Part shown: one piece after another, positions 24,519 through 32,649 of the stretch
How the letters are laid out: each line of letters begins with the position of its first letter
Position numbering within the stretch: the stretch's first letter is position 1
DNA from: an uncultured Lachnospiraceae bacterium
GTDB lineage: Bacteria; Bacillota; Clostridia; Lachnospirales; Lachnospiraceae
DNA length: 44,630 nt
Reading direction: 5' to 3'
Assembly (NCBI GenBank): GCA_904395885.1
Contig: CAJFOF010000023.1
Coordinates: 1-44,630 of the forward strand
Notes under the pieces: generated by a model
Told to the model about the DNA's origin: nothing
The model's database searches: none
The model's input: only the letters and a program-made list of their open reading frames with translations
Made by a program: the position numbers and the translations under genes

Positions 24519-25982
24519 ATGCCTGCTAATACAGCGACAGCAGAAAAGAGTAAGAGCGGCGTGGGTGTAAAGTATTGTGTCAATTCTGCCATCAGCCTGA
24601 TTTTAATGTTCGGTTTTGGTTATCTGCCCCCGATCGGAGGGATCACACAGTTGGGAATGCAGATTTTGGGGATCTTTCTGGGAATGGTATACGGATGGAT
24701 CTTCGTGTCGATTCCCTGGCCGAGCATGGCAGGGCTGATCGCTCTGATCCAGACAGGCTATATGTCTTCTGGCGATGTAATCAAGGCCAGCTTTGGCGAA
24801 TCAAATGTTGTATTGATGTTTTTTATCTTTATATTCTGCGGAACCTTTGCTTATTACGGACTTTCCAGAATTATCGCCGTATGGAGCATTACCCGCAAGG
24901 TGGTACTGGGTAAGCCCTGGGTATTCAGCTTTGTGTTTTTGATGGTAATGGCGTTCCTGGGCGGAGTTACCAGCGCGACGCCGACTATCATTATCGGCTG
25001 GGGACTTGCGTACGCGATCTGCGAACAGTGCGGATTTAAAAAAGGAGACAGCTATCCTCTGATTCTTATTTTCGGAACCGCATTTATCGCCCAGATGGGA
25101 GACTGTATTATCCCCTTCAAATCCATCCCGCTGCTGGTAATGGGCGTGTATGAGGGACTGGCAGGTGCTCCGATCCCGCTGGCATCCTATATGCTGATCG
25201 TCATCGTGGCCATTGTGCTGAGTGCCATCGCTTACCTGTTTATCGCAAAGATGCTGTTCAAACCGGATATGTCCAGCCTGAAAAACCTGGATGCACAGAC
25301 GCTGATTGGTAAGGATGGAATCCAGATGAACAAGCAGCAGAAGGTAGTGCTGCTGTTCCTGATCCTGCTGATGGTCATGATGCTGCTGCCGGGATTTTTC
25401 CCCAACTCTACCTTGCTGCCGATCGTGTTCCTGAAGAAGATAGGCAGTATTGGAATCTGCATCATGCTGGTAGGTATTATGTGCATGGTCCACATTGACG
25501 GCGAACCGATCATTGATTTCAAGAAGATGGTCACCAAGGTTGAATGGAATTCCATCCTTCTGCTGGCGGCGGCTATTCCGGTGGCAAACGTCATGAGTGA
25601 CGAGGCCAGCGGTTTCCCGGCGGCGCTGCAGAGCTTTATCGGCCCGCTGGCGATGAATACTTCACCGTTTGTATTCCTTCTGCTGATCGGCCTCATTGCT
25701 ACTGCTATCACAAACGTTATGGCCAACGGCCCGGTTGGAATGATCCTGATGGCAGCTGTCTATGCCGCTGTGCAGAGCGCTGGCATGAATCCCATCGGGG
25801 CTGTAGTTTCCGTAGTTATGTGCGTTCACATTGCAGTTCTGTTCCCCAGCGGTTCGTCTACTGCAGCTCTGATCAACGGAAATGAGTGGATCGGAACCAA
25901 AAACCTGTGGAAGATAGGGCCTGTCACATGTATTATGGCATGGCTGATTATATCAGTAGTAGCTGGCGTATTAGGCCTGTAA
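24519..25982 (+). CDS. DASS/SLC13-like anion transporter
   Basis: 487 residues from the ATG at 24519, which has AAAGGAGG nine bases upstream; an ATG at 24489 precedes that site. About 11-12 hydrophobic helices. The pattern of two inverted halves with re-entrant loops (SATPTIIIGWG; TNVMANGPVGMILM and LFPSGSSTAALING) fits the divalent anion/sodium symporter and related ion-transporter superfamily, whose members import di- and tricarboxylates, sulfate or sulfonates. It is first in a tight run with ferredoxin, flavoprotein, Fe-S lyase and an opine-type dehydrogenase, so it probably imports the substrate of that pathway. Substrate unknown. Confidence 0.85.
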   Translation: MPANTATAEKSKSGVGVKYCVNSAISLILMFGFGYLPPIGGITQLGMQILGIFLGMVYGWIFVSIPWPSMAGLIALIQTGYMSSGDVIKASFGESNVVLMFFIFIFCGTFAYYGLSRIIAVWSITRKVVLGKPWVFSFVFLMVMAFLGGVTSATPTIIIGWGLAYAICEQCGFKKGDSYPLILIFGTAFIAQMGDCIIPFKSIPLLVMGVYEGLAGAPIPLASYMLIVIVAIVLSAIAYLFIAKMLFKPDMSSLKNLDAQTLIGKDGIQMNKQQKVVLLFLILLMVMMLLPGFFPNSTLLPIVFLKKIGSIGICIMLVGIMCMVHIDGEPIIDFKKMVTKVEWNSILLLAAAIPVANVMSDEASGFPAALQSFIGPLAMNTSPFVFLLLIGLIATAITNVMANGPVGMILMAAVYAAVQSAGMNPIGAVVSVVMCVHIAVLFPSGSSTAALINGNEWIGTKNLWKIGPVTCIMAWLIISVVAGVLGL

Positions 25983-26016
25983 TAATAAAAATTTATTGAT
26001 TGAAGGGAGTGTTATT

Positions 26017-26265
26017 ATGCCGCCTGTAATTGACAAAAAGAAATGTATCGGGTGCACGACTTGTGCTCAGATCTGTCCCCTGGATGTCTATGGACCGGTG
26101 ATCAAGGGACAGAAGCCGGAGGTTCTCTATCCAAATGAATGCTGGCATTGCCGTGCATGTGAGTTTGACTGTCCTGAAGGAGCGATTTCTATGATTTACC
26201 CGCTTCCGATGATGCTGCTCCGCAGACCCAAGAGCATGATTAAGAAAGAAGGTGCAAAAGAATGA
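26017..26265 (+). CDS. 2[4Fe-4S] ferredoxin, AprB-like electron-transfer subunit
   Basis: 82 residues from the ATG at 26017 (GAAGGGAG upstream); a start at 25996 would place the ribosome binding site inside the gene. Eight cysteines form two cluster motifs: C10, C13, C16, C20 and C42, C45, C48, C52 (YPNECWHCRACEFDCPEGAI). The second motif with its tryptophan resembles the beta subunit of adenylylsulfate reductase. The gene overlaps the flavoprotein by 4 bases (ATGA), so the two are made in equal amounts and probably form a complex. True sulfate reduction genes (aprA with its partners, sat, dsr) are not present in this window. Confidence 0.9.
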   Translation: MPPVIDKKKCIGCTTCAQICPLDVYGPVIKGQKPEVLYPNECWHCRACEFDCPEGAISMIYPLPMMLLRRPKSMIKKEGAKE

Positions 26266-27923
26266 TCAAGGTAAATCCCCCTGTACAGTGCGATATTCTG
26301 ATTGTCGGCGGCGGAACCGCCGGATTGATGGCAGCCATTGCAGCTGCTGAAAGAGGAGCCAAAGTCATTGTAGCTGAGAAAGCGGATACCCGGCGCAGCG
26401 GCGGCGGTGCTACCGGAAATGACCATTTTGGCTGCTATATTCCTGGTTACCATGAGAGCGTAGAATCCTACATGCATGAGCTGGAACAGGGCATGTGCAA
26501 AGGCGCCGACCCCAAGGTGCAGAGAGTATTTGTAGAGCGCTCCTTTGAGATCGTGAAAGACTGGGAAAAATGGGGAATCAATATGCGCCCATTTGGAGAG
26601 GAATACGTCTTTGAGGGCCATTCTCTGCCGGGACATCCCAGATGCTTCTTGAAGATGGACGGCCGTGATCAGAAAAAGTGCCTTACCAATGAAGCGCGCA
26701 AGCGCGGCGCCATCATAGACAACCGCACCAGCGTTACCCGCTACATATCCCGGGATGGCCGTGTGGTAGGCGCTATCGCCATCGACATTTCCAAACCCGA
26801 GCCGGAGATCAAAGTATACGAGGCGAAGAGTATTATCAGCGTAACCGGCACGGGAGCCAGAGTATACCCGGCAGTTGCCCCGTCCTGCCTGTTCAATGTG
26901 GCAAACTGTCCGGCAGGAACCGGAACCGGCCGTGTGGCCTCCTATGAGATCGGCGCCACCATGGTTAATTTTGATAAGCCCAGGGCTCATATCGGACCGC
27001 GCTATTTCGTCAGAGGCGGAAAAGGAACCTGGATCGGAGCCTGCTGCGACGCTGATGGGAACGCTGTGGGAATCGCCGGGAGACCAGAGCCGGGCGAGCA
27101 GGATATCACAACCGATATCTGCCATGAGGTCTTTGACCTGAGCAAGAAAAACGGAACCGGCCCGATTTTTATGGACTGTACGGAGAATCCCAAAGAGACC
27201 ATGGAACACATGAAAGAAGGATTCTATAGCGAGGGAATCAGCTCTCTTCTGGACGCTATGGACCAGCAGGGAATCAGCCTGGAAGAGGACATGATCGAGT
27301 GGGGACGGTATCTGCCTCACATTCAGTACAGCGGCACCTGCATTAATGAAAAATGTGAGACGAATATTCCTGGTCTGTACAGCGCAGGCGATGAGTGCGG
27401 CAATTTCTTCTGCGGTGTTAGCGGCGCGGCCGTTACCGGAAGAATCGCCGGAGAAAATGCTTCTGAGTATGTAAAAGGCGTAGGTGATTTTATAGACATT
27501 ACCGATGCTCCAGAGATTAAGGAAGCACAGGAATTCTACAGTTCCCTGATGGACCGCGAAGTAGGTTCCTATTGGGAAGAGCTGAACCATGCTGTACAGA
27601 ATATTATGAGAGACTATGCCAGCATTGAAACACCACGTTCTGAGCATCTTCTTTCCTGCGGAATCTATTATCTGGAAGAACTTGACCGCATTGCTCGGCA
27701 GCGTATTAAATGTGCCAATTCCCATGAGCTGATGCGTACTCTGGAAGCATTTGACATCCTGGCCCTTGGCCGTCTGATTCTGATCTCTGCGAGAGATCGG
27801 AAGGAGAGCCGCGGTCTTCACAAACGGGTTGACTATCCTTATACCAATCCGCTATGGAATGCTTTGTCTATGACTATCCAGAAAGTTGATGGGGAAGATC
27901 ATACGGAAATGCGTAAACTTTAA
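26262..27923 (+). CDS. FAD-dependent oxidoreductase, AprA/fumarate-reductase superfamily
   Basis: 553 residues. The FAD-binding Rossmann segment is complete: ILIVGGGTAGLMAA (13-26) ending with VIVAEKA, then RRSGGGATGNDHFG, which resembles the AprA active-site neighbourhood. The second FAD contact is the NIPGLYSAGDECG block near residue 370. The C-terminal helical part matches the fumarate reductase/AprA type. Together with its overlapping ferredoxin it should move electrons between an organic substrate and a carrier. Length is shorter than true AprA (over 600 residues). No signal peptide or covalent-flavin histidine was recognised, arguing for a soluble cytoplasmic enzyme. Substrate unknown. 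Confidence 0.85.
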   Translation: MIKVNPPVQCDILIVGGGTAGLMAAIAAAERGAKVIVAEKADTRRSGGGATGNDHFGCYIPGYHESVESYMHELEQGMCKGADPKVQRVFVERSFEIVKDWEKWGINMRPFGEEYVFEGHSLPGHPRCFLKMDGRDQKKCLTNEARKRGAIIDNRTSVTRYISRDGRVVGAIAIDISKPEPEIKVYEAKSIISVTGTGARVYPAVAPSCLFNVANCPAGTGTGRVASYEIGATMVNFDKPRAHIGPRYFVRGGKGTWIGACCDADGNAVGIAGRPEPGEQDITTDICHEVFDLSKKNGTGPIFMDCTENPKETMEHMKEGFYSEGISSLLDAMDQQGISLEEDMIEWGRYLPHIQYSGTCINEKCETNIPGLYSAGDECGNFFCGVSGAAVTGRIAGENASEYVKGVGDFIDITDAPEIKEAQEFYSSLMDREVGSYWEELNHAVQNIMRDYASIETPRSEHLLSCGIYYLEELDRIARQRIKCANSHELMRTLEAFDILALGRLILISARDRKESRGLHKRVDYPYTNPLWNALSMTIQKVDGEDHTEMRKL

Positions 27924-27936
27924 GGAGAATGTTACC

Positions 27937-29241
27937 ATGAAATATACGGAACTTTACGATATTCTTCGGGCAGAAATTAAACCCGCTTTGGGTTGCACAG
28001 GCCCAATCGGCGTCTGTTTCTGCGCTGCACAGGCTTATGATGCTATCGGTGGGGAGATTGAGTCTATCGATGCCATTACAGATTGGAGCATGAGCGCTAA
28101 AATTGATGATGTTGCATTCCCTGGTTCCCGTATGTTAGGAGTAGAGATGGCTGTTGCCTTGGGCGCCGTTTGCGGCGACCCCAAGGCAGGCCTGGAAGTA
28201 CTGCGTACGGTTACGCCAGAAGGAGAGCTGAAGGCTAGAAAAGTGGCAGAGCTGGTAAAGATCCATCCTCAGTGGAATCTGCAGGATCTGGAACTCTACT
28301 GTGATATTACAATTCATACGGATAGGGGGACCGGCCGTGCAGTCATTGCACAGCGCAGCGACGGCTTGATTTTAAAGGAGAGAAATGGGGAGATCCTGTT
28401 CGAAAAAGAGCCAGATGTCTCTGCTCAGTCTGGAAAGCTGCCTATTTTAAAATATAAGGTAAAAGATTTTTACGATATGGTTACCAGCCTTAGCGATGAG
28501 GAACTGGCATTTTTGAAGGATGCCGTGGCCTACAATACCCGCCTGGCAAACGCCACTCTGGAGAATCGTTTAGGTGCTGGAATCGGCTATGAGCTGTACC
28601 ACAGCCCCGCTCAGACTTATATTACGAGAGCAAAGGCTTACGCCGCAGCCGGGTGCGAAGCCCGTATGTCCGGCGTGGATCATCCTGCAATGAGCTGTGG
28701 AAATAAAGGAAATGTGGGGATCGCCGCGTCCATGCCTCTGGTCAGCCTGGCAAAAGACCTGGAACTGGATGAGAGGGATCTGCTGAGAGGCATTGCCATG
28801 AGCTATCTGGTGGCGGTCTCCATCATTCACAGGATCGGGAAAGTGCCGTCCATGTGCTCCTGCGAGGTGGCAGCATGCTTAGGCGTTGCGGCAGGCGCCA
28901 CTCTTATGAGAAAAGGAACCTATGAACAAATCGCAGTCGCTATGCAGAATACCATCCCCAACGTGTTCGGCGTGGTCTGCGATGGAGCAAAACTGGCCTG
29001 CGCTCTGCGTATTTCCTCCGGAACGGGAATTGCATTGGAATGTTCAGAACTGGCACTTAAAGGAGTCCGAATCGCAAACAATCAGGGCGTTTTAGGAAAG
29101 ACAGTGGACGATTCCATCGAAATCATAGGCAAGACGGCTCTGTATGCTATGGTGAGCAGCGACCGGGAGCTGTGCAAACTGCTGTTTGAAAAACGCCATA
29201 TTTTCCCGCTGACCAGTTTTGAGGACCGGCAGAAGCAGTGA
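27937..29241 (+). CDS. CyuA/YhaM-like Fe-S lyase (L-cysteine desulfidase / serine dehydratase alpha family)
   Basis: 434 residues from the ATG at 27937 (AAGGAGAA upstream), the same length as E. coli YhaM/CyuA. Family members use a [4Fe-4S] cluster to remove H2S or water from small amino acids. Candidate cluster cysteines are C20, C306 or C308, C347 and C354 (CDGAKLAC). The first is in ALGCTGP, where the family signature is normally GCTEP: glutamate is replaced by glycine (G22). SCGNKGNVGIAAS likewise departs from the usual SGNQGI. These changes near the active site suggest another substrate than cysteine or serine. Position in the operon supports beta-elimination of a pathway intermediate. 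Confidence 0.85.
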   Translation: MKYTELYDILRAEIKPALGCTGPIGVCFCAAQAYDAIGGEIESIDAITDWSMSAKIDDVAFPGSRMLGVEMAVALGAVCGDPKAGLEVLRTVTPEGELKARKVAELVKIHPQWNLQDLELYCDITIHTDRGTGRAVIAQRSDGLILKERNGEILFEKEPDVSAQSGKLPILKYKVKDFYDMVTSLSDEELAFLKDAVAYNTRLANATLENRLGAGIGYELYHSPAQTYITRAKAYAAAGCEARMSGVDHPAMSCGNKGNVGIAASMPLVSLAKDLELDERDLLRGIAMSYLVAVSIIHRIGKVPSMCSCEVAACLGVAAGATLMRKGTYEQIAVAMQNTIPNVFGVVCDGAKLACALRISSGTGIALECSELALKGVRIANNQGVLGKTVDDSIEIIGKTALYAMVSSDRELCKLLFEKRHIFPLTSFEDRQKQ

Positions 29242-29266
29242 GAAGCAGAGAGAGGGACGGTTGTAT

Positions 29267-30307
29267 ATGAATGAAAGGATTGCCATCGTAGGCGCAGGGG
29301 CGGCAGGGATGATCACGGCAGCTTACCTGACACAGAATGGAGCGGAGGTGATCCTCTGCGATCTGGAAGAGCAGTGCTGGGAAGACTTTGGAGCCATCTC
29401 GGAATTAGGAATTAAGATAAAAGGACCGGGGCTGGTATCAGGCCTGCGTCCCGCAGTTATGACTCACAGCATTGCAGAGGCTATGGAAGCCGAGTGCATC
29501 CTGGTGTGTGTCTCCAGTGGACGACAGAAAAAGACGGCAGAGTGGATGGCTCCCTGGCTTCGTCCAGAACACAAAATTCTTCTGATGCCAGGAAACTTAG
29601 GAACTGTGATATTTGCCAGAGTATTCCGGACTCAGGGGAAGAACTGCAGCCTTCTGGCAGAACTCTCTGAGTGCCTGTGGGCCTGCCGCAGATTGGCACC
29701 TGGGCATTGCATTTCTGCGATGCCTCTGGGAGAAAAAAGAATTGCGGCCTTTCCGTCAGAGGATACTCCGAAAGCCATGGAAACCTTCGGCGGTCTTCTA
29801 CCCTTAAAAGCAGGGGCAAATCTGGCAGAAGATTGCCTGAATTCACCTAACGTTCTCACTCATCTTTCTGGTACTCTGCTAAATTTAGGAGGTATTGCTC
29901 AGAAAAAGGAGAAATTTGCGCTGTTTGTTGACGGCCTTAACGACGGTTATATACGTTGTTTGAAGCTCCTGGAAGAGGAGAGAAAGGAAGTGTTAAAAGC
30001 GGCAGGGATGGAATGCTATGCAGCGCCGGTAGAGCCTTTGATGGCAAAGCTGCGGGCGCCTCAGGCCCATCCTGAGCTGGAGGCATTCCGCCAGTTGTCA
30101 GGCCCGGATGGACTGGAACATCGATATATCACAGAAGATGCCCCCTGTGGTGTGGCTTTTCTGGTCTCCACGGCTAGGCGGTACGGTGTCAAAGCTCCGG
30201 TGACAGAAGCGCTTCTGACTCTTGCCGGAAGTCTGACAGGAAACGACTATCTCCGGGATGGCAGGACCTGGGACTGGCTTGCTGAAGATGGGGCAGATGT
30301 TGTCTGA
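29267..30307 (+). CDS. NAD(P)-dependent opine/octopine dehydrogenase family protein
   Basis: 346 residues from the ATG at 29267; upstream in-frame codons overlap the preceding gene. The N-terminal Rossmann fold is IAIVGAGAAGMITAAYL (4-20). The C-terminal domain carries marks of the octopine/nopaline dehydrogenase family: NSPNVLTHLSGTLLN with the catalytic-type histidine, and RYITEDAPCGVAFLVS near residue 285. Enzymes of this fold interconvert an N-substituted amino acid and amino acid plus 2-oxo acid; ketopantoate reductase is a relative. It ends the operon, followed by a terminator. In the direction of breakdown it would release an amino acid for the lyase encoded just upstream. Confidence 0.82.
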   Translation: MNERIAIVGAGAAGMITAAYLTQNGAEVILCDLEEQCWEDFGAISELGIKIKGPGLVSGLRPAVMTHSIAEAMEAECILVCVSSGRQKKTAEWMAPWLRPEHKILLMPGNLGTVIFARVFRTQGKNCSLLAELSECLWACRRLAPGHCISAMPLGEKRIAAFPSEDTPKAMETFGGLLPLKAGANLAEDCLNSPNVLTHLSGTLLNLGGIAQKKEKFALFVDGLNDGYIRCLKLLEEERKEVLKAAGMECYAAPVEPLMAKLRAPQAHPELEAFRQLSGPDGLEHRYITEDAPCGVAFLVSTARRYGVKAPVTEALLTLAGSLTGNDYLRDGRTWDWLAEDGADVV

Positions 30308-30351
30308 AAAATCGTAGAATGGAATCCCGGAATCGGGCAATTAAGTATAAA

Positions 30352-30389
30352 AGACAGGCTGTCTGCAGGGACGACAGCTTGTCTTTTTG
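30352..30389 (+). terminator. Terminator of the transporter-oxidoreductase operon
   Basis: AGACAGGCTGTC (30352-30363) pairs with GACAGC-T-TGTCT (30373-30384), followed by TTTTT. Confidence 0.85.
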
Positions 30390-30401
30390 TCGATACTCCT
30401 G

Positions 30402-30431
30402 TTGAAATACAGGGGCTGATTCTGGTATAAT
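30402..30431 (+). promoter_or_regulatory. Promoter of the LysR gene
   Basis: TTGAAA (30402-30407), 18 bases, TATAAT (30426-30431). Confidence 0.65.
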
Positions 30432-30484
30432 ATGTAGAGATTCTTAGATTACCGCCTGCCGCTTTAGTCAGAAGGGAGACACCT

Positions 30485-31420
30485 ATGCAGTTGACACAGC
30501 TTGAATACCTGATTGCAGTAGAAAAGTATGGATCCATTTCACGGGCCGCCAGAGAAATGTATACATCCCAGTCATCCATCAGCACCTCTATCAAGACCCT
30601 GGAAAAGGAACTGGGGGTAGAGCTGCTTCGGAGGGGTCCTAAAGGTGTCCAGATAACAGCTGAGGGCCAGTATATCCTGGAAAATGCCAAGATCATTGAT
30701 AAACATATCGGTAATATCAGAACAGTTCAGAAAGAACTGGATGGAAAGGTCAGGGGAAACATAACGGTGGGAGGACTGGGAACCTGCTGTATGCATATAC
30801 TTGGTAACACGGCTGTATATCTGAAAAACCGTTATCCGGATATCCAGGTTTCCTTGAAGGGGTTTAATCCTAACCAGCTTGTCCAGGAGTTTACGGAAGA
30901 CAGCATTGATATGGGCCTGATGCAGGTAAACCAGTTTAATGAGAAGTATCTTCTGGCGAAGGCGGAATATGATCAGATATCCTGCAGAGAATTGTTGAGG
31001 TCTCACCTGGTGGTTGCAGTTAATCCTCAGCATCCTCTGTATGGCAGGAAAGAAGTAACGCTGGAGGATCTTATGCCCTATGAGATCTCCACAGGCTTTG
31101 TGCGGGCAGAAAATCTGGTGTACTGGTCCCTGTTTAATAAAATGAAAGAGCTGGGATATTCCCAGACGATCACCTGTCTGGGCGATATGCTGGTTTCGCG
31201 GCTTTACGCCATCAAGCGCAACTGCATTCAGCTGGTTCCGCTGATCTCCCTGGAGCTGACCAACTGGCTGTTCAGCATCCCGCTGCACCCTATTGAGATT
31301 GATCAGAGATACGATCTAAAGTTTTTGCTGGTCTACAGGGAGGAAACCCTGGACCAGATTCAAGAATTGTTTGTGAAAGAGCTGGAACATTATCTGGAAC
31401 CGTACCAGGAAACAGAATAG
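30485..31420 (+). CDS. LysR family transcriptional regulator, likely for the preceding operon
   Basis: 311 residues with AGAAGGGAG upstream. The DNA-binding domain is at 1-62 (LEYLIAVEKYGSISRAAREM, SQSSISTSIKTLEKELG), the effector domain at about 90-300. It resembles CysB/CysL-type members in overall plan. It follows the five-gene operon in the same direction after a terminator, with its own promoter, so it is probably the dedicated activator; the ATATT-N6-AATAT site at 24287 is a possible target. The effector would be the imported substrate or a product. Confidence 0.92.
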   Translation: MQLTQLEYLIAVEKYGSISRAAREMYTSQSSISTSIKTLEKELGVELLRRGPKGVQITAEGQYILENAKIIDKHIGNIRTVQKELDGKVRGNITVGGLGTCCMHILGNTAVYLKNRYPDIQVSLKGFNPNQLVQEFTEDSIDMGLMQVNQFNEKYLLAKAEYDQISCRELLRSHLVVAVNPQHPLYGRKEVTLEDLMPYEISTGFVRAENLVYWSLFNKMKELGYSQTITCLGDMLVSRLYAIKRNCIQLVPLISLELTNWLFSIPLHPIEIDQRYDLKFLLVYREETLDQIQELFVKELEHYLEPYQETE

Positions 31421-31485
31421 AAAGTTATAACGGCCGGATGTTTGCAAACTGGAAAAATATGTGTATAATATAGGCGGTGATGACT

Positions 31486-32649
31486 ATGGAGGATAATGAC
31501 AGAAAGATGGCGCAGCATTATATACGGGTGATTCTCAATATTTTGATTCCTGCCGTGGGGACAGTATTGATCTGTACGATTGGCCCTAAGCTGCTGCGCT
31601 TTTTTATGCCTTTTGTAGTGGGGTGGATCGTGGCTTTGATCGCCAATCCGCTGGTGCGTTTTTTGGAAAGCCGTCTGAAAGTCGTGCGCCGTCACGGCTC
31701 CATGCTGGTGGTGATCGGAGTTCTGGCTCTGATCATTGGTGCTTTATATGCAGTTTTCAGCAAACTGTTTACTGAGGCTTCAGAGCTTGCCCGCAACCTT
31801 CCAGAGGTATGGGCGTACATTCAGGCTGAGATACGGGGAGTGGGAGATGCGATCATCAGAGGACTCTCGTTTCTTCCGGATCCTATGGAAAAACAGGTAA
31901 GAGAGCTGGCGACCAATTTGGATTCCTATATCGGCCTTCTCTTTCAGAACATGGCCAGTCCGACAGTGGAAGCCGCGGGGAGTGTTGCAAAGAGCATTCC
32001 GTCTATCTTGGTGAATGTGGTTGTCATGGTTCTGGCTTCTTACTTTTTTATCGCAGAGAGAGACCGGTTGATGGCGCTTTGGCGGAGATATCTTCCTGAG
32101 AGCGGAAAACAGCACATGGCCAAGATGCGGCGGGATGCCCTCAGACTGGTTGGAGGGTATTTCCTGGCACAATTCAGAATTATGTTTGTGGTAGCCGCTA
32201 TTCTGGCAGGGGGATTTCTGGTTTTGCAGGTCCCCTATGGTCTGCTTTTGGCGGTGCTTATTTCTCTGCTGGATTTCCTGCCGGTCTTCGGAACCGGAAC
32301 TGTGCTGATTCCATGGGCAGTCATAAAGCTGCTGACCGGAGAGTACTATCTGGCTGTGGGAATGGCTCTCCTGTATGTGCTGACTCAGGTGGTTCGTCAG
32401 GCGATTCAGCCTAAGATTGTGGGAGATACTATGGGGCTGTCGCCTCTGGCTACCCTGTTTCTGCTATATATTGGATTTAAAGTCAGTGGATTAGGCGGTA
32501 TGATCCTGGCGGTTCCCATTGGACTCGTGTTTTTAAATTTGTACAAGTACGGAATTTACGATTCGATGATTGACAATCTGAAGATTTTCATTCATGATAT
32601 ACAGGAATTCCGAAAGAAGAGAGAGAACACAAATGAAAATGGAGAATAA
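31486..32649 (+). CDS. AI-2E/YtvI family membrane protein
   Basis: 387 residues from the ATG at 31486, spaced six bases from TAGGCGGTG; upstream GTG (31477) and ATG (31480) are less likely. Seven to eight hydrophobic helices in the PF01594 pattern: two at the N-terminus (about 15-60), one near 75-90, then a soluble amphipathic stretch (95-160), and a C-terminal block with DFLPVFGTG and SPLATLFLLYIGFK. Members include YtvI of sporulating Bacillus and various exporters; true autoinducer-2 transport is documented for few. It overlaps the MATE gene by 17 bases, so the two are cotranscribed. TTGCAA and TATAAT (31464-31469) form its promoter. Confidence 0.88.
   Translation: MEDNDRKMAQHYIRVILNILIPAVGTVLICTIGPKLLRFFMPFVVGWIVALIANPLVRFLESRLKVVRRHGSMLVVIGVLALIIGALYAVFSKLFTEASELARNLPEVWAYIQAEIRGVGDAIIRGLSFLPDPMEKQVRELATNLDSYIGLLFQNMASPTVEAAGSVAKSIPSILVNVVVMVLASYFFIAERDRLMALWRRYLPESGKQHMAKMRRDALRLVGGYFLAQFRIMFVVAAILAGGFLVLQVPYGLLLAVLISLLDFLPVFGTGTVLIPWAVIKLLTGEYYLAVGMALLYVLTQVVRQAIQPKIVGDTMGLSPLATLFLLYIGFKVSGLGGMILAVPIGLVFLNLYKYGIYDSMIDNLKIFIHDIQEFRKKRENTNENGE

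Noticed and set aside
26196..27821. Minus-strand frame of 541 codons
   Set aside because: It is the shadow of the flavoprotein gene; its length reflects the codon bias of that gene and it has no family features.
26017..27923. Genuine adenylylsulfate reductase (dissimilatory sulfate reduction)
   Set aside because: The flavoprotein is shorter than AprA, the ferredoxin is much shorter than AprB, and no sat or dsr genes are nearby.
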